From: Neocallimastix lanati (nom. inval.)
Taxonomy: Eukaryota; Neocallimastigomycota; Neocallimastigomycetes; Neocallimastigales; Neocallimastigaceae
Reading direction: 5' to 3'
Assembly (NCBI GenBank): GCA_016946835.1
Contig: JACVTC010000008.1
Span: 632,501-675,000 of the forward strand
Length of the DNA stretch: 42,500 nt
Shown: in pieces, positions 22,612 to 35,847 of the stretch
How the letters are laid out: every line of letters starts with the position of its first letter
Numbering within the stretch: position 1 is the first letter of the stretch
Position numbers and translations under genes: made by a program
The notes under the pieces: generated by a model
What the model saw: only the letters and a program-made list of their open reading frames with translations
What the model was told of the DNA's origin: nothing
Databases searched by the model: none

Positions 22612-24672
22612 AGTTAATTAATTTCATTATTTATTATTTATTATTATTTATTATTTATTATTTATTATTTATTATATACTATTTATTATTTATTATTTAT
22701 TACTTATTATTTATTAATAAATACTCTTTTTATTATTTATTATTTATTAATAAATACTCTTTTTATTATTTATTATTGATTATTGATTATTCAATTATTT
22801 ATTATTTATTATTTATTATTTATTATTTATTATTCAATTATTTATTATTTATTATTTATTATTTATTATTTATTATTTATTATTTATTATTTATTATTTA
22901 TTTATTATTATTTATTTAATTATTTATTATTTATTATTTATTATTTATTATTTATTATTCAATTATTTATTATTTATTATTGATTATTGATTATTGATTA
23001 TTGATTATTGATTATTGATTATTGATTATTTCTATTTTTTATTATTTATTATTTATTATTGATTATTTCTATTTTTTATTATTTATTATTTATTATTGAT
23101 TATTTCTATTTTTTATTATTTATTATTGATTATTGATTATTTCTATTTTTTATTATTGATTATTGATTATTGATTATTCAATTATTTATTATTTATTATT
23201 TATTATTTATTATTTATTATTTATTATTTATTATTTATTATTTATTATTTATTATTTATTATTTATTATTTATTATTTATTATTTATTATTTATTATTTA
23301 TTATTTATTATTTATTATTTATTATTTATTTATTTATTATTTATTATTTATTATTTAATTATTTATTATTTATTAATAAATACTCTTTCTATTATTATTT
23401 ATTATTTATTATTTAATTATTCAATTATTTATTATTTATTATTTATTATTTATTATTTATTATTTATTATTTATTATTTATTATTTATTATTTATTTTTT
23501 TATTATTTATTATTTATTATTTAATTATTTATTATTTATTAATAAATACTCTTTCTATTATTATTTATTATTTATTATTTAATTATTCAATTATTTATTA
23601 TTTATTATTTATTATTTATTATTTATTATTTATTATTTATTATTTATTATTTATTATTTATTATTTATTATTTATTATTTATTATTTATTATTTATTTAT
23701 TTATTATTTATTATTAATTATTTATTATTTATTATTTATTATTTATTATTTTTTATTTATTATTTATTTATTTATTATTTATTATTTATTATTTAATTAT
23801 TTATTATTTATTAATAAATACTCTTTCTATTATTATTTATTATTTATTATTTAATTATTCAATTATTTATTATTTATTATTTATTATTTATTATTTATTA
23901 TTTATTTTTTTATTATTTATTATTTATTATTTAATTATTTATTATTTATTAATAAATACTCTTTCTATTATTATTTATTATTTATTATTTAATTATTCAA
24001 TTATTTATTATTTATTATTTATTATTTATTATTTATTATTTATTATTTATTATTTATTATTTATTATTTATTATTTATTTATTTATTATTTATTATTTAT
24101 TATTTATTATTTATTATTTATTATTTATTATTTATTATTTATTATTTATTTATTTATTATTTATTATTTATTATTTATTATTTATTATTTATTATTTATT
24201 ATTTATTTATTTATTATTTATTATTTATTATTTATTATTTATTATTTATTATTTATTATTTATTTATTTATTATTTATTATTTATTATTTAATTATTTAT
24301 TATTTATTAATAAATACTCTTTCTATTATTATTTATTATTTATTATTTAATTATTCAATTATTTATTATTTATTATTTATTATTTATTATTTATTATTTA
24401 TTATTTATTATTTATTTTTTTATTATTTATTATTTATTATTTATTATTTATTATTTATTTATTTATTATTTATTATTTATTATTTATTATTTATTAATAA
24501 ATACTCTTTTTTATTATTTATTATTTATTATTTATTATTTATTATTTATTATTTATTATTTATTTATTTATTATTTATTATTTATTATTTATTATTTATT
24601 ATTTATTATTCAATTATTCAATTATTCAATTATTCAATTATTGATTATTGATTATTGATTATTGATTATTTA
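22612..24672 (+). repeat. 2-kb heptamer satellite with TTATTAATAAATACTCTTT motif
   Basis: Nearly pure 7-bp-period DNA (ATTTATT, with TTATTGA blocks at 22981-23170 and 24640-24672, and 8-bp ATTATTCA units near 24608-24640). Eight copies of TTATTAATAAATACTCTTT interrupt it, at about 22711, 22747, 23370, 23538, 23812, 23948, 24307 and 24491. Five of them share longer flanks (motif, CTATTATT, heptamers, TTTAATTATTCAATTA), so a larger composite unit has been copied. Open frames here reading IIYYLLF are spurious: a 7-bp unit cycles through all three frames. Confidence 0.9.
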
Positions 24673-24889
24673 TAATAATAAAAGTAGTAGTACTAATTTT
24701 TAAGTAATAAATTAATAAATGTATAAATTAAAATATTTACCCCAAAATTTTTTCTATTATGTTACAGTAAAATGAAAAAAAAAAAAAAAAAAGAAGGAAA
24801 TAATAAAAAAAAAAAAAAAATTCAAAAATTTTAATTTTAAAAAAATATACATAAATAATCATAAAAGCTATTATTTTTTAATACTACTT

Positions 24890-25212
24890 TATTTATTTAA
24901 TTATTTACTTATTATTTATTATTTATTATTTATTTATTTATTTATTTATTATTGATTATTTATTATTTATTATTTATTTATTTATTACTTATTTATTTAT
25001 TTATTTATTATTTATTATTTATTATTTATTTATTTATTATTTATTATCTTTTATTTATTATTTATTTATTTATTATTTATTATTTATTTATTATTTATTT
25101 ATTTATTATTATTTATTTATCTATTTATTTATTATTTATCTATTTATTTATTATTTATTAATTTATTTATTACTTATTTATTCATTTATTATTTATTATT
25201 TATTTATTTATT
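24890..25212 (+). repeat. Mixed (TTTA)n / (TTATTTA)n array
   Basis: A 4- and 7-bp-period mixture without the TACTCTTT motif. About 220 bp of unique AT DNA (24673-24889) separates it from the main satellite. Confidence 0.85.
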
Positions 25213-25964
25213 GCTTGAAAATAAGATCTCAATTTTAATATATATTAATTAAATATCTCCTATATTTATATAATATAAAGTTTAAAATATTTTATTAATA
25301 TTTAAATACAAATAATTTAAATTAAATACAATTTTTATTTATTTTTTAATTAATTAAACTTTTTTTAAAAATTTTTTAAATATTTTAAAGTTTAAATTTA
25401 ATTTAATTAAATTAAATTAAATTAAATTATTCATTAATTAATAGATTATATACTATAAAAGGCAATTTTTTATAGAGTTTAAAGTTTAAATATTAATAAA
25501 AATAGTTCATTCAATCAATACAAAATGTTCAATTAAATTAATTAAATAGATTAAGATTATAATAATTTATTGATAATAAAAAAAATAATTTTATGGTATA
25601 AATAAAAAGCCATTGATTTCAAATAAAATTTTTTATATAATTAGTTAACAATATATGTGATATAATATATTAATATTACAATTAAATATATAATGTATAG
25701 TACTCTAAATATATTAGAAATATAAATAGTAAAAGGATGAACCAACTTTAACTATATATATCTTTAATATAATATATTGCAATATATTGTAATATATAGA
25801 AAGATGGAATTGTGATGGATAAGAAATGATGAAGTAAAAAAAAAGAAAATTTTGAAAGATAGCAGTTATATAAACATAAAAAAAAAATTAGAGCAGGTAA
25901 GGTCATTTATACCAAATAGATATTATATATAACAATATATATACCAAAAAATTATGATATTAAT
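25213..25964. other. Unique AT spacer between arrays
   Basis: Non-satellite AT-rich DNA. No frame, RNA fold or transposon end could be supported. Confidence 0.5.
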
Positions 25965-26436
25965 ATTATTTATTATTCAATTATTTATTATTTATTAATA
26001 TTTATTATTTATTATTTATTAATAAATACTCTTATTATTATTTATTATTTATTATTTATTAATAAATACTCTTTTTATTATTTATTATTTATTATTTATT
26101 AATAAATACTCTTTTTATTATTTATTAATAAATACTCTTTTTATTATTTATTAATAAATACTCTTTTTATTATTTATTAATAAATACTCTTTTTATTATT
26201 TATTAATAAATACTCTTTTTATTATTTATTAATAAATACTCTTTTTATTATTTATTAATAAATACTCTTTTTATTATTTATTATTTATTATTTATTATTT
26301 ATTATTTATTATTTATTAATAAATACTCTTTTTTTTATTATTTATTATTTATTATTTATTATTTATTATTTATTAATAAATACTCTTTTTTTTATTATTT
26401 ATTATTTATTATTTAATTACTTATTATTTATTATTA
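25965..26436 (+). repeat. 26-bp tandem satellite and heptamers, forward orientation
   Basis: Eleven copies of AATAAATACTCTT. From 26101 to about 26282 seven follow one another at an exact 26-bp spacing with no visible differences. Each unit holds the 12-bp palindrome TTTATTAATAAA overlapping TACTCTTT. The edges return to plain heptamers. Confidence 0.92.
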
Positions 26437-27289
26437 TGAAAGTTTTTTTCATTTTTCTTATAAAAAATTACCTAGAAGCACTAACTTTCATTTTGTTGTA
26501 ATTAATGATCACGTATTTTAAAATTAAATGTTTGCACCTTTTTTTACTAAATAAAATATTAGTAATGCTATATTAATGAAGGTTTTACTTTTTATGTTTA
26601 AAATAAATTAAATCAACTCTCATATTAGTAAATATTATATTTATCAAAACTCCACTCGTTTATTTGATCAATGGATTACAGGAGCAATTAAATAGCAATG
26701 GGAATTTCTTTATCCTTATTGTTCTTAAGGGATTAAAATATTAAAATATTAAAATATTAAAATCATATATTTCAAAATAAAAAATTATCTTTTTTTTTTT
26801 TAATTTATCCTTTGAACAATTTTAAGATATCTTATTAAAAAACATATGTAACTTCTATCCTTTTATGTCGTTTTTGATTTCAAACTATATGAATATTTAA
26901 ATAGAAATCTATTGTTTTATTTTATAAATTTAAATTTTTATTTAATTCTTTTATTATTTTTTTTATTTTTTACAAAATCTTTGCATCACTAAATTTTATT
27001 TTAGCAGGCTAATTTTTCAATTTTATCACTAACCCTTTATATATTTAAAATATAATTAATATATATATATTAATGTAAAGTAATATATATATGTAATATA
27101 TTAAAGTATATTAAACTTTAACATTTTATTAAATAAAAATAAAATCAATTCAGGAACATTTTAAATTAAATTAATTTTATTTAATAAGATAATTGGAAAC
27201 TTTTAATATAGACTATATATTATTAGACTATTTTAATATATAATATATTTATGTATCACAAGTAAAAATTTATTTATTATTAAAATTGT
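26437..27289. other. Spacer between oppositely oriented satellite blocks
   Basis: Moderately complex AT-rich DNA. The part at 26640-26750 is the least repetitive (TTTGATCAATGGATTACAGG) and has a plus frame open for about 35 codons, but I cannot identify it. ATATTAAA units occur at 26735-26760. Confidence 0.4.
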
Positions 27290-27781
27290 GAAATAATAAT
27301 AAATAATAAATAATAAATAATAAATAATAAATAATAAATAATAAATAATAAATAATAAATAATAAAAAAAAGAGTATTTATTAATAAATAATAAATAATA
27401 AATAATAAATAATAAATAATAATAAATAATAAATAATAAATAATAAATAATAAATAATAAATAATAAATAATAAATAATAAATAATAAATAATAAATAAT
27501 TGAATAATAAATAATAAATAATAAAAAGAGTATTTATTAATAAATAATAAATAATAAATAATAAAAAGAATAATTATTAATAAATAATAAATAATTAAAT
27601 AATAAAAAGAGTATTTATTAATAAATAATAAATAAAAATAATTGAATAATAAATAAAGAGTATTTATTAATAAATAATAAATAAAAATAATTGAATAATA
27701 AATAAAGAGTATTTATTAATAAATAATAAATAATAATTGAATAATAAATAAAGAGTATTTATTAATAAATAATAAATAAAT
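27290..27781 (-). repeat. Heptamer satellite with GAGTATTTATTAATAA motif, reverse orientation
   Basis: Six clear copies of the motif in reverse complement (about 27372, 27527, 27608, 27658, 27705 and 27750) and one variant (AAGAATAATTATTAATAA near 27566), within AATAATA heptamers. It lies inverted with respect to 25965-26436. Confidence 0.88.
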
Positions 27782-30700
27782 TATAATTTCTACTTTTTAT
27801 ATATAAAGTGTATAATATATAAATTTAAATTTATGTTACTCAATAACATTAAGTGATAAATTCTAAAATTAAAATTTAAAATAATAATTAATTAAACTAG
27901 GTAACATTTATATTTATTATTTTTTAATATTTACAATTTAATATCTATATTTACAATTTTATATTTGATATTTACTATTGGATATATATTATTTGATATT
28001 TACTATTTACTATTTACTATTTAAGATTTACTATTTAAGATTTATTCTTTAATATTTACAATTAATGTTTACTATTTAATATTTAATATTTACTATTTAA
28101 TATTAACAATTTAAGATTTACTATTTAATATTTGATATTCAATATTAGATATATATTATTTAATATGTAATATTTATTATCTATTTATTAATTTTTAATT
28201 TTTATTCCTTTATTCGAGATTATTGAATTTTTTTATGCCTAAATGATTTCCTTTTTTATTTATGCTTCTAAAATTATTTTATTTTATTTTTTTTTTATGA
28301 CATTATTTAATTAATAATATATATATATTTTTTTTGTTTTATTTTAAAAAAAAAATTTTTATTTTAAAAATTTATTTAAAAATTTCTTCTTTAAATAATT
28401 TTATTTTTTATTTTGTTATTTTTTTTAGAAAGTTTTCTTTGCTTTTTTTAATGTTAGATTATTAAAAAAAGAAGAGAAAATAAAAAAGAAAAATAAGAAT
28501 ATTTTTAAAATAAAATTAAAGTATATTGTATTTAATTTAATATTGATGTTTATATAATATTTTTTTTTTATATTTAAATATAAAACCCTTTTTTTTTGAA
28601 AACATTAAATCCATGAAAAAAAAAGGGAATATTTTAACTTTGTTAAAAGATTAAAAAAAAAAAAAAAAAAAAAAGGATATTATAATAAAGAAATTCAATA
28701 AACAATAAAATATTATATAAACTAATTATATATTTTTTTAAATATAATATAATTTAAAATAATTTTTTTTCTTAAATTTTATTCAAAATAATATTATTGT
28801 TTTACTTTCCTTTTTCTATTATTGAAAGAGAATCAAAAATAATAATTATTTAAATCAATGTAAAGAGAAAAAAAAATATAGATAAATACCAAAAAAAAAA
28901 AAAAAAAAAAAAATAAAAGCATAACAAAAGAAAACAAACAAAAAACAAAAAAAATAAAAAAATATTTAAATAACATTTAAACAATAAAAAAAAAGAAATT
29001 AAAAAAATACAACAACAAAAACAAAAAAAAAAAACTATCCTCAATTAAAATTTTATTATAAAATATAAATATAAATAAACCTTAAAAAAAAACAACAACA
29101 ACAAAATATATTTATCTTAACGATTTTTTAAAAAATAGTTGAATATCATATTAATTTAATAAGATATTGAAATTAAGTTGTAATTATTATTATAATTTTA
29201 ACTTTATATTAAATATCTTTATCAATGCGTTGTTGAAAAGAAATATAAAATCATTTAAATTTATATTGTAAATTCATATATTTTTTATAATTAATGACAA
29301 TTATCATACAACTTTATCAACTCTTTTTTTTAAAAATATAATTTTTTTAAAACAAAAATTAACTTTTAATAAAAATTCTTTTTATTATAGTAAACTGTCA
29401 TAAAAAATTAGTTAAATATTTTTTATTTTAAAATTTAATGTAATGCTTTTTTTTAAATAACTACGGAAAAAAATTATAAAAATAATAATTTTATAAATCA
29501 ATTTGTTAATAATTAAACTTATAATAATTATAAAATAATAAAATTAAAATATAAAAAAATGTAATTAATATTATTTACTTTCTGTATTTATAATCAAAAT
29601 AAATTTATGAAATTAATTTTTTTTTAAAGATTAAACTAATATTTAAAAAACATTTTATATTTTATTAAAATATAGTAAAAAAAGCCAAGCCTTTTTTTTT
29701 TTTACAATAATATAGAGTAAGTACCTTTTTTTTATATATATATTAATTTTTTTTTAATATATATATAAATTAATATATATATATAAATATTAATTTAATA
29801 GTAATAAAAAATAAAGAATATTTATAACATATTTAAAAAGAATAATTAAATAAAATAAAAATAAAAAAGTAATTTTAATAGATAATATATTAATAAAGTT
29901 TAGTTAATATAATTAAAAATTTACTAATAAATTAAAAAAATTAATAATTATTTTATTTAAAAAAAAATAAGTATTGATTAAATAATTAATAAAACATGTA
30001 TTTTTTTTTTTTTTTTTTTTTTTTATAAAACTATATATTTTTCCTTTCAATATAATTTAAAATATTTGTATAAAATAATATTAAAATTAATACAAAAATA
30101 CATTTATATCTTTATATTTTTTCAATATAAGAATTTAATATATCAACAAGAATTATCGTTTTTATTATTGAAACCTAAGTAAAATACATTAATAATATAA
30201 AGGTAAATATAATATATATTTAGTATATTTTCAGTAATTCTTTTAATAAATAGATATAGATAATATTATTAATTATTAGAATCAATATATTATACAGTTT
30301 CAATTTATTTAAATGTAAAAGTATTGTTTATAGTTATAAAATATATATTAAAAATTAATAATGAAAATAAATTAAACAGTAAATAAATATTCAAATTTTT
30401 ACATAAATATTTTGTTTATTTATTATTAAATATAATAAAAATTAAAAATTTAAAAAAGAAAAAAGAAAGACTAAGTATTTTTTTTTTTAAAGCATAAATA
30501 AAAGTAATAGAAACCTAAATATTATAGTTTATAACAAAAATATATATATATATTTTTTAAAGCAAACCTAGAATATAAACCAACAATTTATAGTATATCT
30601 AAATAATTGTGATTAATTTAATACTTCTTTTGATTTAATTGTATTGTAAGCATAGTAAATATATATATAATTTATGAAAAAGTTTAAGATTTAAATAACT

Positions 30701-30786
30701 TATTAGATTTCTCAATTTGCAATTTTAAATAAAAGTAAGATTTCTTTAATTATAAAAAAAAAAAATTAAAATAATATTAAAGAAAA
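27782..30786. other. Gene-free AT spacer
   Basis: 27940-28170 is a degenerate 7-bp-type array (TTTACTA, TTTAATA and TTTAAGA words). Thereafter there are A/T homopolymers (for example A runs near 28650 and 28890, and T24 at 30001-30024). The Phe/Leu-rich minus frame at 28850-29044 is an A-run shadow. No gene is seen. Confidence 0.6.
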
Positions 30787-33080
30787 ATGTCTGAAACTAC
30801 TGTTAAAGAAAACGTCGATTCTTTGGATGATGTTATTCATGCTCAGAAACAATTAGATGAAGAATTACAACAATTAAAAAATCGTTATTCTCGTTATACT
30901 CAATTAGTCTCATACCAACAAGAAGAGGAAGATTATTTATTAAAGAATAAAGAACATGTCAATCCAAAACGTATTTCTTTATCTTTAAAGAGAAAGAAGG
31001 ATGTTGTAAGTAGTTAAAACAATATAAAAATCGAAACAATGAAAAAAAATACAAATTATACTAATATTATTATTAAATATTTATCTATTTATCTATCAAC
31101 TCTTTCAAATCTTTTAATGAAATAATTTTTTCTTAAAAAAATTTACAATAAAATAATATTAATCTATAAATCTTTAAATGAAAATAATTTTTTTTAAAAA
31201 AAATTCATAAAATTATTAATAATAATTTCGTATGTTCAATGATATTAAAATAAATAAATAAATATAAATTAATTATTTTAATATTATAATATAATTAATT
31301 ACATTTAAAATAATTGTATATCAATAAAATAATCAAACATTTAAAATAATTATATATCAATAAAATAATCAAATAACTGTAATATAATTGTCTGTAAAAT
31401 AATGTTTGAATCAATATGTTTATAAATATATTATTAAATAAATTATTATTAATATAAAAGACTTATGGATTAATGCCACATGATGATATTGTGGATTCCT
31501 TTGAAAAGGAAGAATCTGTTAAAGAAGAAAAGAAATCGTTAGAGGAAATGTCAAAAACAGCTAATTCATTCATAGATTCCATTAGAAAAAAGGCCCAATT
31601 AAAGCCAAAAGAATTTGAATTACCTCCACCTGTTCCAAAGGAAAGTTTCGAAATTAAGGAAAAAGAACAAGAAAAACTAAAAAAAAAAGAAAAAGAAGAA
31701 GAAGAAGAAGAAGTAAAGGAAGAAGGTGAACATCAAGAAAAAGAAATGAATCGTCTATGTGATTTAGTTCAATCATTATTGAGTGAAGCTCAAGACGCTA
31801 TAGATACTAAACCAAGTCTTAGCCATCCCGATATTGGTAAGGAAGAAGAGGAAGAAGATGAACTTCCTATTCCAAAACGTTTACAATCTTTAAAGAGTTA
31901 TCGTTCCTCAAGAATTTTAGACGGCTTAGATGAAACTTCTTCTGTTTCTAACAAGCACCTTAGTGTTATGACGGATTCTACTGCTATTGCACAACCTCTC
32001 GCTCCAGTTAACACTCATTGTGGAGATGATTTTGATGATTTTGACAAATACAGTATGACATCCAAGAATTTCGATTGCTTAAATTCACCATACAATGCAA
32101 TGGCTTCTACTCCAAATGAAGAATTCATGAAGGATAATAATACCATGTCTGAAGGTATGAATTATTATCCAAAGTTCTATCCTCCACCAGAGTACTTCTA
32201 TGGTCCACCACCACCACCAGTTGGTTATCCACCATACTTTGATCCTGCTTATGGTCCAATACCACCATATCTTTGGGAAGAAATACAAAAACAAAGAATG
32301 GGATTAAATGGTGAAGAAAGTTCTAGTGTAGAAGCTTCTGTTAATCTTAAAAGTCAAAAGGAAGATCAAGAAGTTTTTAAACACACTACAACTACTACCA
32401 CCACTACAACTACTGAAGTTAAGAAGGATAAGAAAAGTGTTGTTGAAGGTAAAACTTTGGTTAAAAAAAGACATCGTAGAAAACATCACAGACGCATTCG
32501 TCCAGTGGATGCTGATGGTAACCTTTGTGAAAATGATTCTCAAGAAAAAAGTTTGGTAAAAAAGAAGGAATCATCCAAATTATTCAAAGCTCAATTTGGT
32601 TCTGATACCCAACTTTTCCTTTCTTTCTTTGCCTCCTTCTTTGTTACTAGTATTTTAGTAACTATTTCCTGCCTTTGGTCTGTAATTCAAGTCATGGCTG
32701 GTAATGTTAATGATAAGAATTTAAGTCGTCTTTTAATGAGTTCTTCTGAAAGTGCTATTAAGAATAATAAGAAGAAAATTGATCTTATTTTAGATAAACG
32801 TTCCAATTCTGAATCAGAAGACGATTCTGAATCGGAAGATTCTAATGAAAGTAAATTGTTAACTTATGAAAGTAGTGATTCTCAAACTAAATCTTTAACT
32901 GAAACTTCTGATGATGAAGATGATGATGAAGATGAAGATGATGAAGATGATGAGAATGAAGTTGTTATTCCATCTAAATTTAAGGATGGTTTCAATGCTA
33001 CTAATTTAAATGCTTGTACTACCTCCTTAAAAAATATAAATTCAAGTGTAAATACTCATCGCCGTCGTAATAGTTTATAG
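30787..33080 (+). CDS. Single-pass membrane protein with coiled coil and Pro/Tyr-rich region, unknown function (612 aa)
   Basis: Exon 1 is 30787-31005 and exon 2 is 31461-33080. The 455-bp intron starts GTAAGT and ends AAAAG; joining gives RKKDV-TYGLMPHDD in one frame, so the two open frames are one gene. Residues 10-70 are a predicted coiled coil. Residues about 80-170 are Lys/Glu-rich. Residues about 307-345 are Pro/Tyr-rich (YGPPPPPVGYPPY), a possible SH3/WW ligand. Ten Thr follow (about 382-391), then a basic patch KKRHRRKHHRR (about 406-417). One TM helix spans about 457-484 (FLSFFASFFVTSILVTISCL). The tail is Ser/acidic with a DDEDDDEDEDDEDDE run and ends RRRNSL. The basic side before the TM suggests a cytosolic N-terminus. 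I recognise no family; an ER or vacuolar membrane scaffold is a guess. Confidence 0.8.
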
Positions 33081-34507
33081 ACTTTTTTAAAAAAATCTAT
33101 TACAATAATTTTTTTTTATTATTATTTTTTTTTTTTTAAAAAAAAAAAAAGATTTTTTAATAGCTTAAAAAAAAGAACAAACGTTGAAAAGAAAAATAAA
33201 TTATATATTATAAACCATAAAAATATATATATATATAAATATATATTTTTTTTTCAATCATAAAAAATATTAAATAATGGTTTAAATCACTATAGATATA
33301 TATATATATATAATCAATTTTTTTTTTCAATATATATATATATATAAAATTTAATTAAGTTACATTAATTAATCTAACATAACTTACATCAAAAGAAAAA
33401 AAAAAAAAAAACACTATCATAAATTATATATATTTGTTATCTATATTAGTAAAACAAATTATATTTCAATTTTTACTTACAAAGACACATTCGATTGGAA
33501 AACTTTCTTCCAAACTGTCTCTATTGAAATAGAAGAGAAAAATAAAAAAATAAATTTATGCTAAACCAAATTCATAATGATAATAAAATTAAATATTAAA
33601 TTTTACATATACTATAAAATATTTATACAAACAAAATATACTACTATCCAATATTCTAATAGTTTTCAATAATATAAAATATATAAATATTTTTTATTGA
33701 AGACATATATATTCATAAAAATATTTAATTTTTTTTTTTTTTACAATTAATAATATAATGATAATGTAATATATATATGAAGGATATCAATAATTATATA
33801 TATAAATTATTAGACATTTAAAAAAATTTTTTTTTTCTTTTAAATTTTTTTTATTTAGCTATAAAATTTCCATTATCTAATTTCCATTCATAATCAAACA
33901 TTTAAATTGTATTTATATATATAGATAGATAAATATAATCAAAGGAACAAGTTTAATAGGAAAAGAAAAGAAAAGAAAAAAAAAAAAAAAGAAAAAAAAA
34001 AAAAAAAATAAAAATATATAATTATTGATTATTTAAATTTTTTTTTTTTTTCTATTTTTTATTATTTAATTATCTTTAATATGAAATTGATAATTAATAG
34101 TTATTAAACAATTTTTTAAATAATATTTCTACCTTTGATTTTACTAATATAAAAAATAGTCTTTATTTATTTATTTATATATATATCGTCAAAGCTAATT
34201 CAATATATTTATTTTTTTCATATTACTTTTATAATTAAAGTTAATAATATAAAATTTTTATTTAATTTATTTTTTTTATTTTCTTTTTTATTATTTTTAT
34301 TTTTATTATTTTTTTTTTAATTTTTTTTTTTCTTCTATTATTATTTTTTATTTTTATTCTTCATTTTTATTTTTTAATTTTTTATATTTTATATATATAT
34401 TTTTATAATTTTTATTTTTTAAAAAAAATAAAAATAAAAAATATAATTAAAAATATATAAAAAATATAAAAAATAGAAAAAAAAAAAAAGAAGAAGAAAG
34501 AAGAAAG

Positions 34508-34556
<49 letters not shown>

Positions 34557-34924
34557 AAAAAAAGGAAAACCAATGCAATTAATTTTAAACTTTAAATTTT
34601 ATTTTTTTAATATATTCTAGTTTGTTTATAAAATTAAAATATATTTTTAAAGACAAACATCATTATCATAATAGTAATAATAATGATAAAAGAATAAGAG
34701 GAAATCAAGTCATAGAAACGAAACAACCTACCAACCAAACAAAAAAACGAACAAACAAAAAAAAAAAAAAAAAAAAAAAAAAGCAAAAATTAAAAAATAA
34801 AATTTTAGAAAAAAAATGTTAAACTAATTAAAAATTTATACTTAAAAAAAAAAAAAAAAAAAAAAAAATTAAACTCAAATATTATAAAAACAAAAACAAA
34901 AAAACAAAAAACAAAAAAATAATA

Positions 34925-34955
<31 letters not shown>

Positions 34956-35394
34956 AATAATAATTATAATAATAATAAAAATAATATTAAAAAAAAAAAG
35001 GTCTATTAATTAACCTTTACTATTATTTAATTGTGTTTATTTAATATATATATATTATTGAATATATTATTGATATGATGTAAAAATTTAGAATTTTGTG
35101 ATATATTTTAAAAGTTTTATAATATATATATATATATATGTATAATTTTTTTATGTAAAAGTTTAAAAAAATATTTGAAAAGAGATAATATGATTCAACA
35201 TTTACTTAGAAGGTAGTAGATATGAACAATGATGATATTAAAAAAAATAGAAAAAAAAAAAAAAAATCATTACCTTATCCCATTTTAAGAATATTTTTTA
35301 TCATTGGAAGATTTTTTTTTTTTTTTTTTAAATTTAATGATCTATTAATTGAAAAATATAAAAACAAGAACAAAAACAAAAACAGAAACAAAAA

Positions 35395-35441
<47 letters not shown>

Positions 35442-35499
35442 AAAAGGTTTACCATGAGTATTATTTATAATTTATAATTATATCTAAATTACTTTTTTA
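33081..35499. other. Gene-free AT spacer
   Basis: Homopolymers and TA runs, notably A runs at 34508-34554 and 35398-35439. A Lys-rich frame at 34622-34822 is not credible as a gene. The only complex patch is 33475-33540, listed separately. Confidence 0.6.
33481..33520 (-). other. Isolated 40-nt segment with exon-like borders
   Basis: Read on the minus strand, a pyrimidine-rich run and CAATAG precede 40 nt of balanced sequence, which is followed directly by GTAAGT (plus 33475-33480). One frame is open throughout (39 nt, reads DSLEESFPIECVF). No neighbouring exon could be found on this strand, so it may be a relic or chance. Confidence 0.25.
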
Positions 35500-35570
35500 T
35501 TATCAAAATCTTTTAAGACATTCATTGTATCTTCTTTATTATATTCATCTTTATTTCTTATATGATGTTT

Positions 35571-35612
<42 letters not shown>

Positions 35613-35796
35613 CAGTAATAACGAATAATACAGTAGACTATTTTACTAGATGATAATTGATATTCTTTAGCACTTGTTATTGTGTAAATGGATTTTTTTC
35701 TACTTCCATTTTGCATTATAAGAACTATTATTACTTATTTTTGAATTCTGAGTGCTTAATAGATGGATTAGTAAATACTAAGAATTTCATTATTAT

Positions 35797-35847
<51 letters not shown>

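Noticed and set aside
22783-25161. Several long plus-strand frames reading IIYYLLF repeats
   Set aside because: They are translations of a 7-bp repeat, which stays open in all three frames because the unit lacks stop words; there is no start context or complexity.
22612-27781. CRISPR-like array (repeated motif with spacers) or telomere
   Set aside because: The intervening DNA is itself simple repeat, not unique spacers, and there is no G-rich telomeric unit; the host is eukaryotic.
31473-33080. A separate gene starting at the ATG at 31473
   Set aside because: An in-frame junction from GTAAGT at 31006 to AAAAG at 31460 joins it to the upstream frame, so one two-exon gene is simpler.
34622-34822. 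66-aa Lys-rich frame
   Set aside because: Mostly A-run translation with no ATG-supported domain or neighbours.
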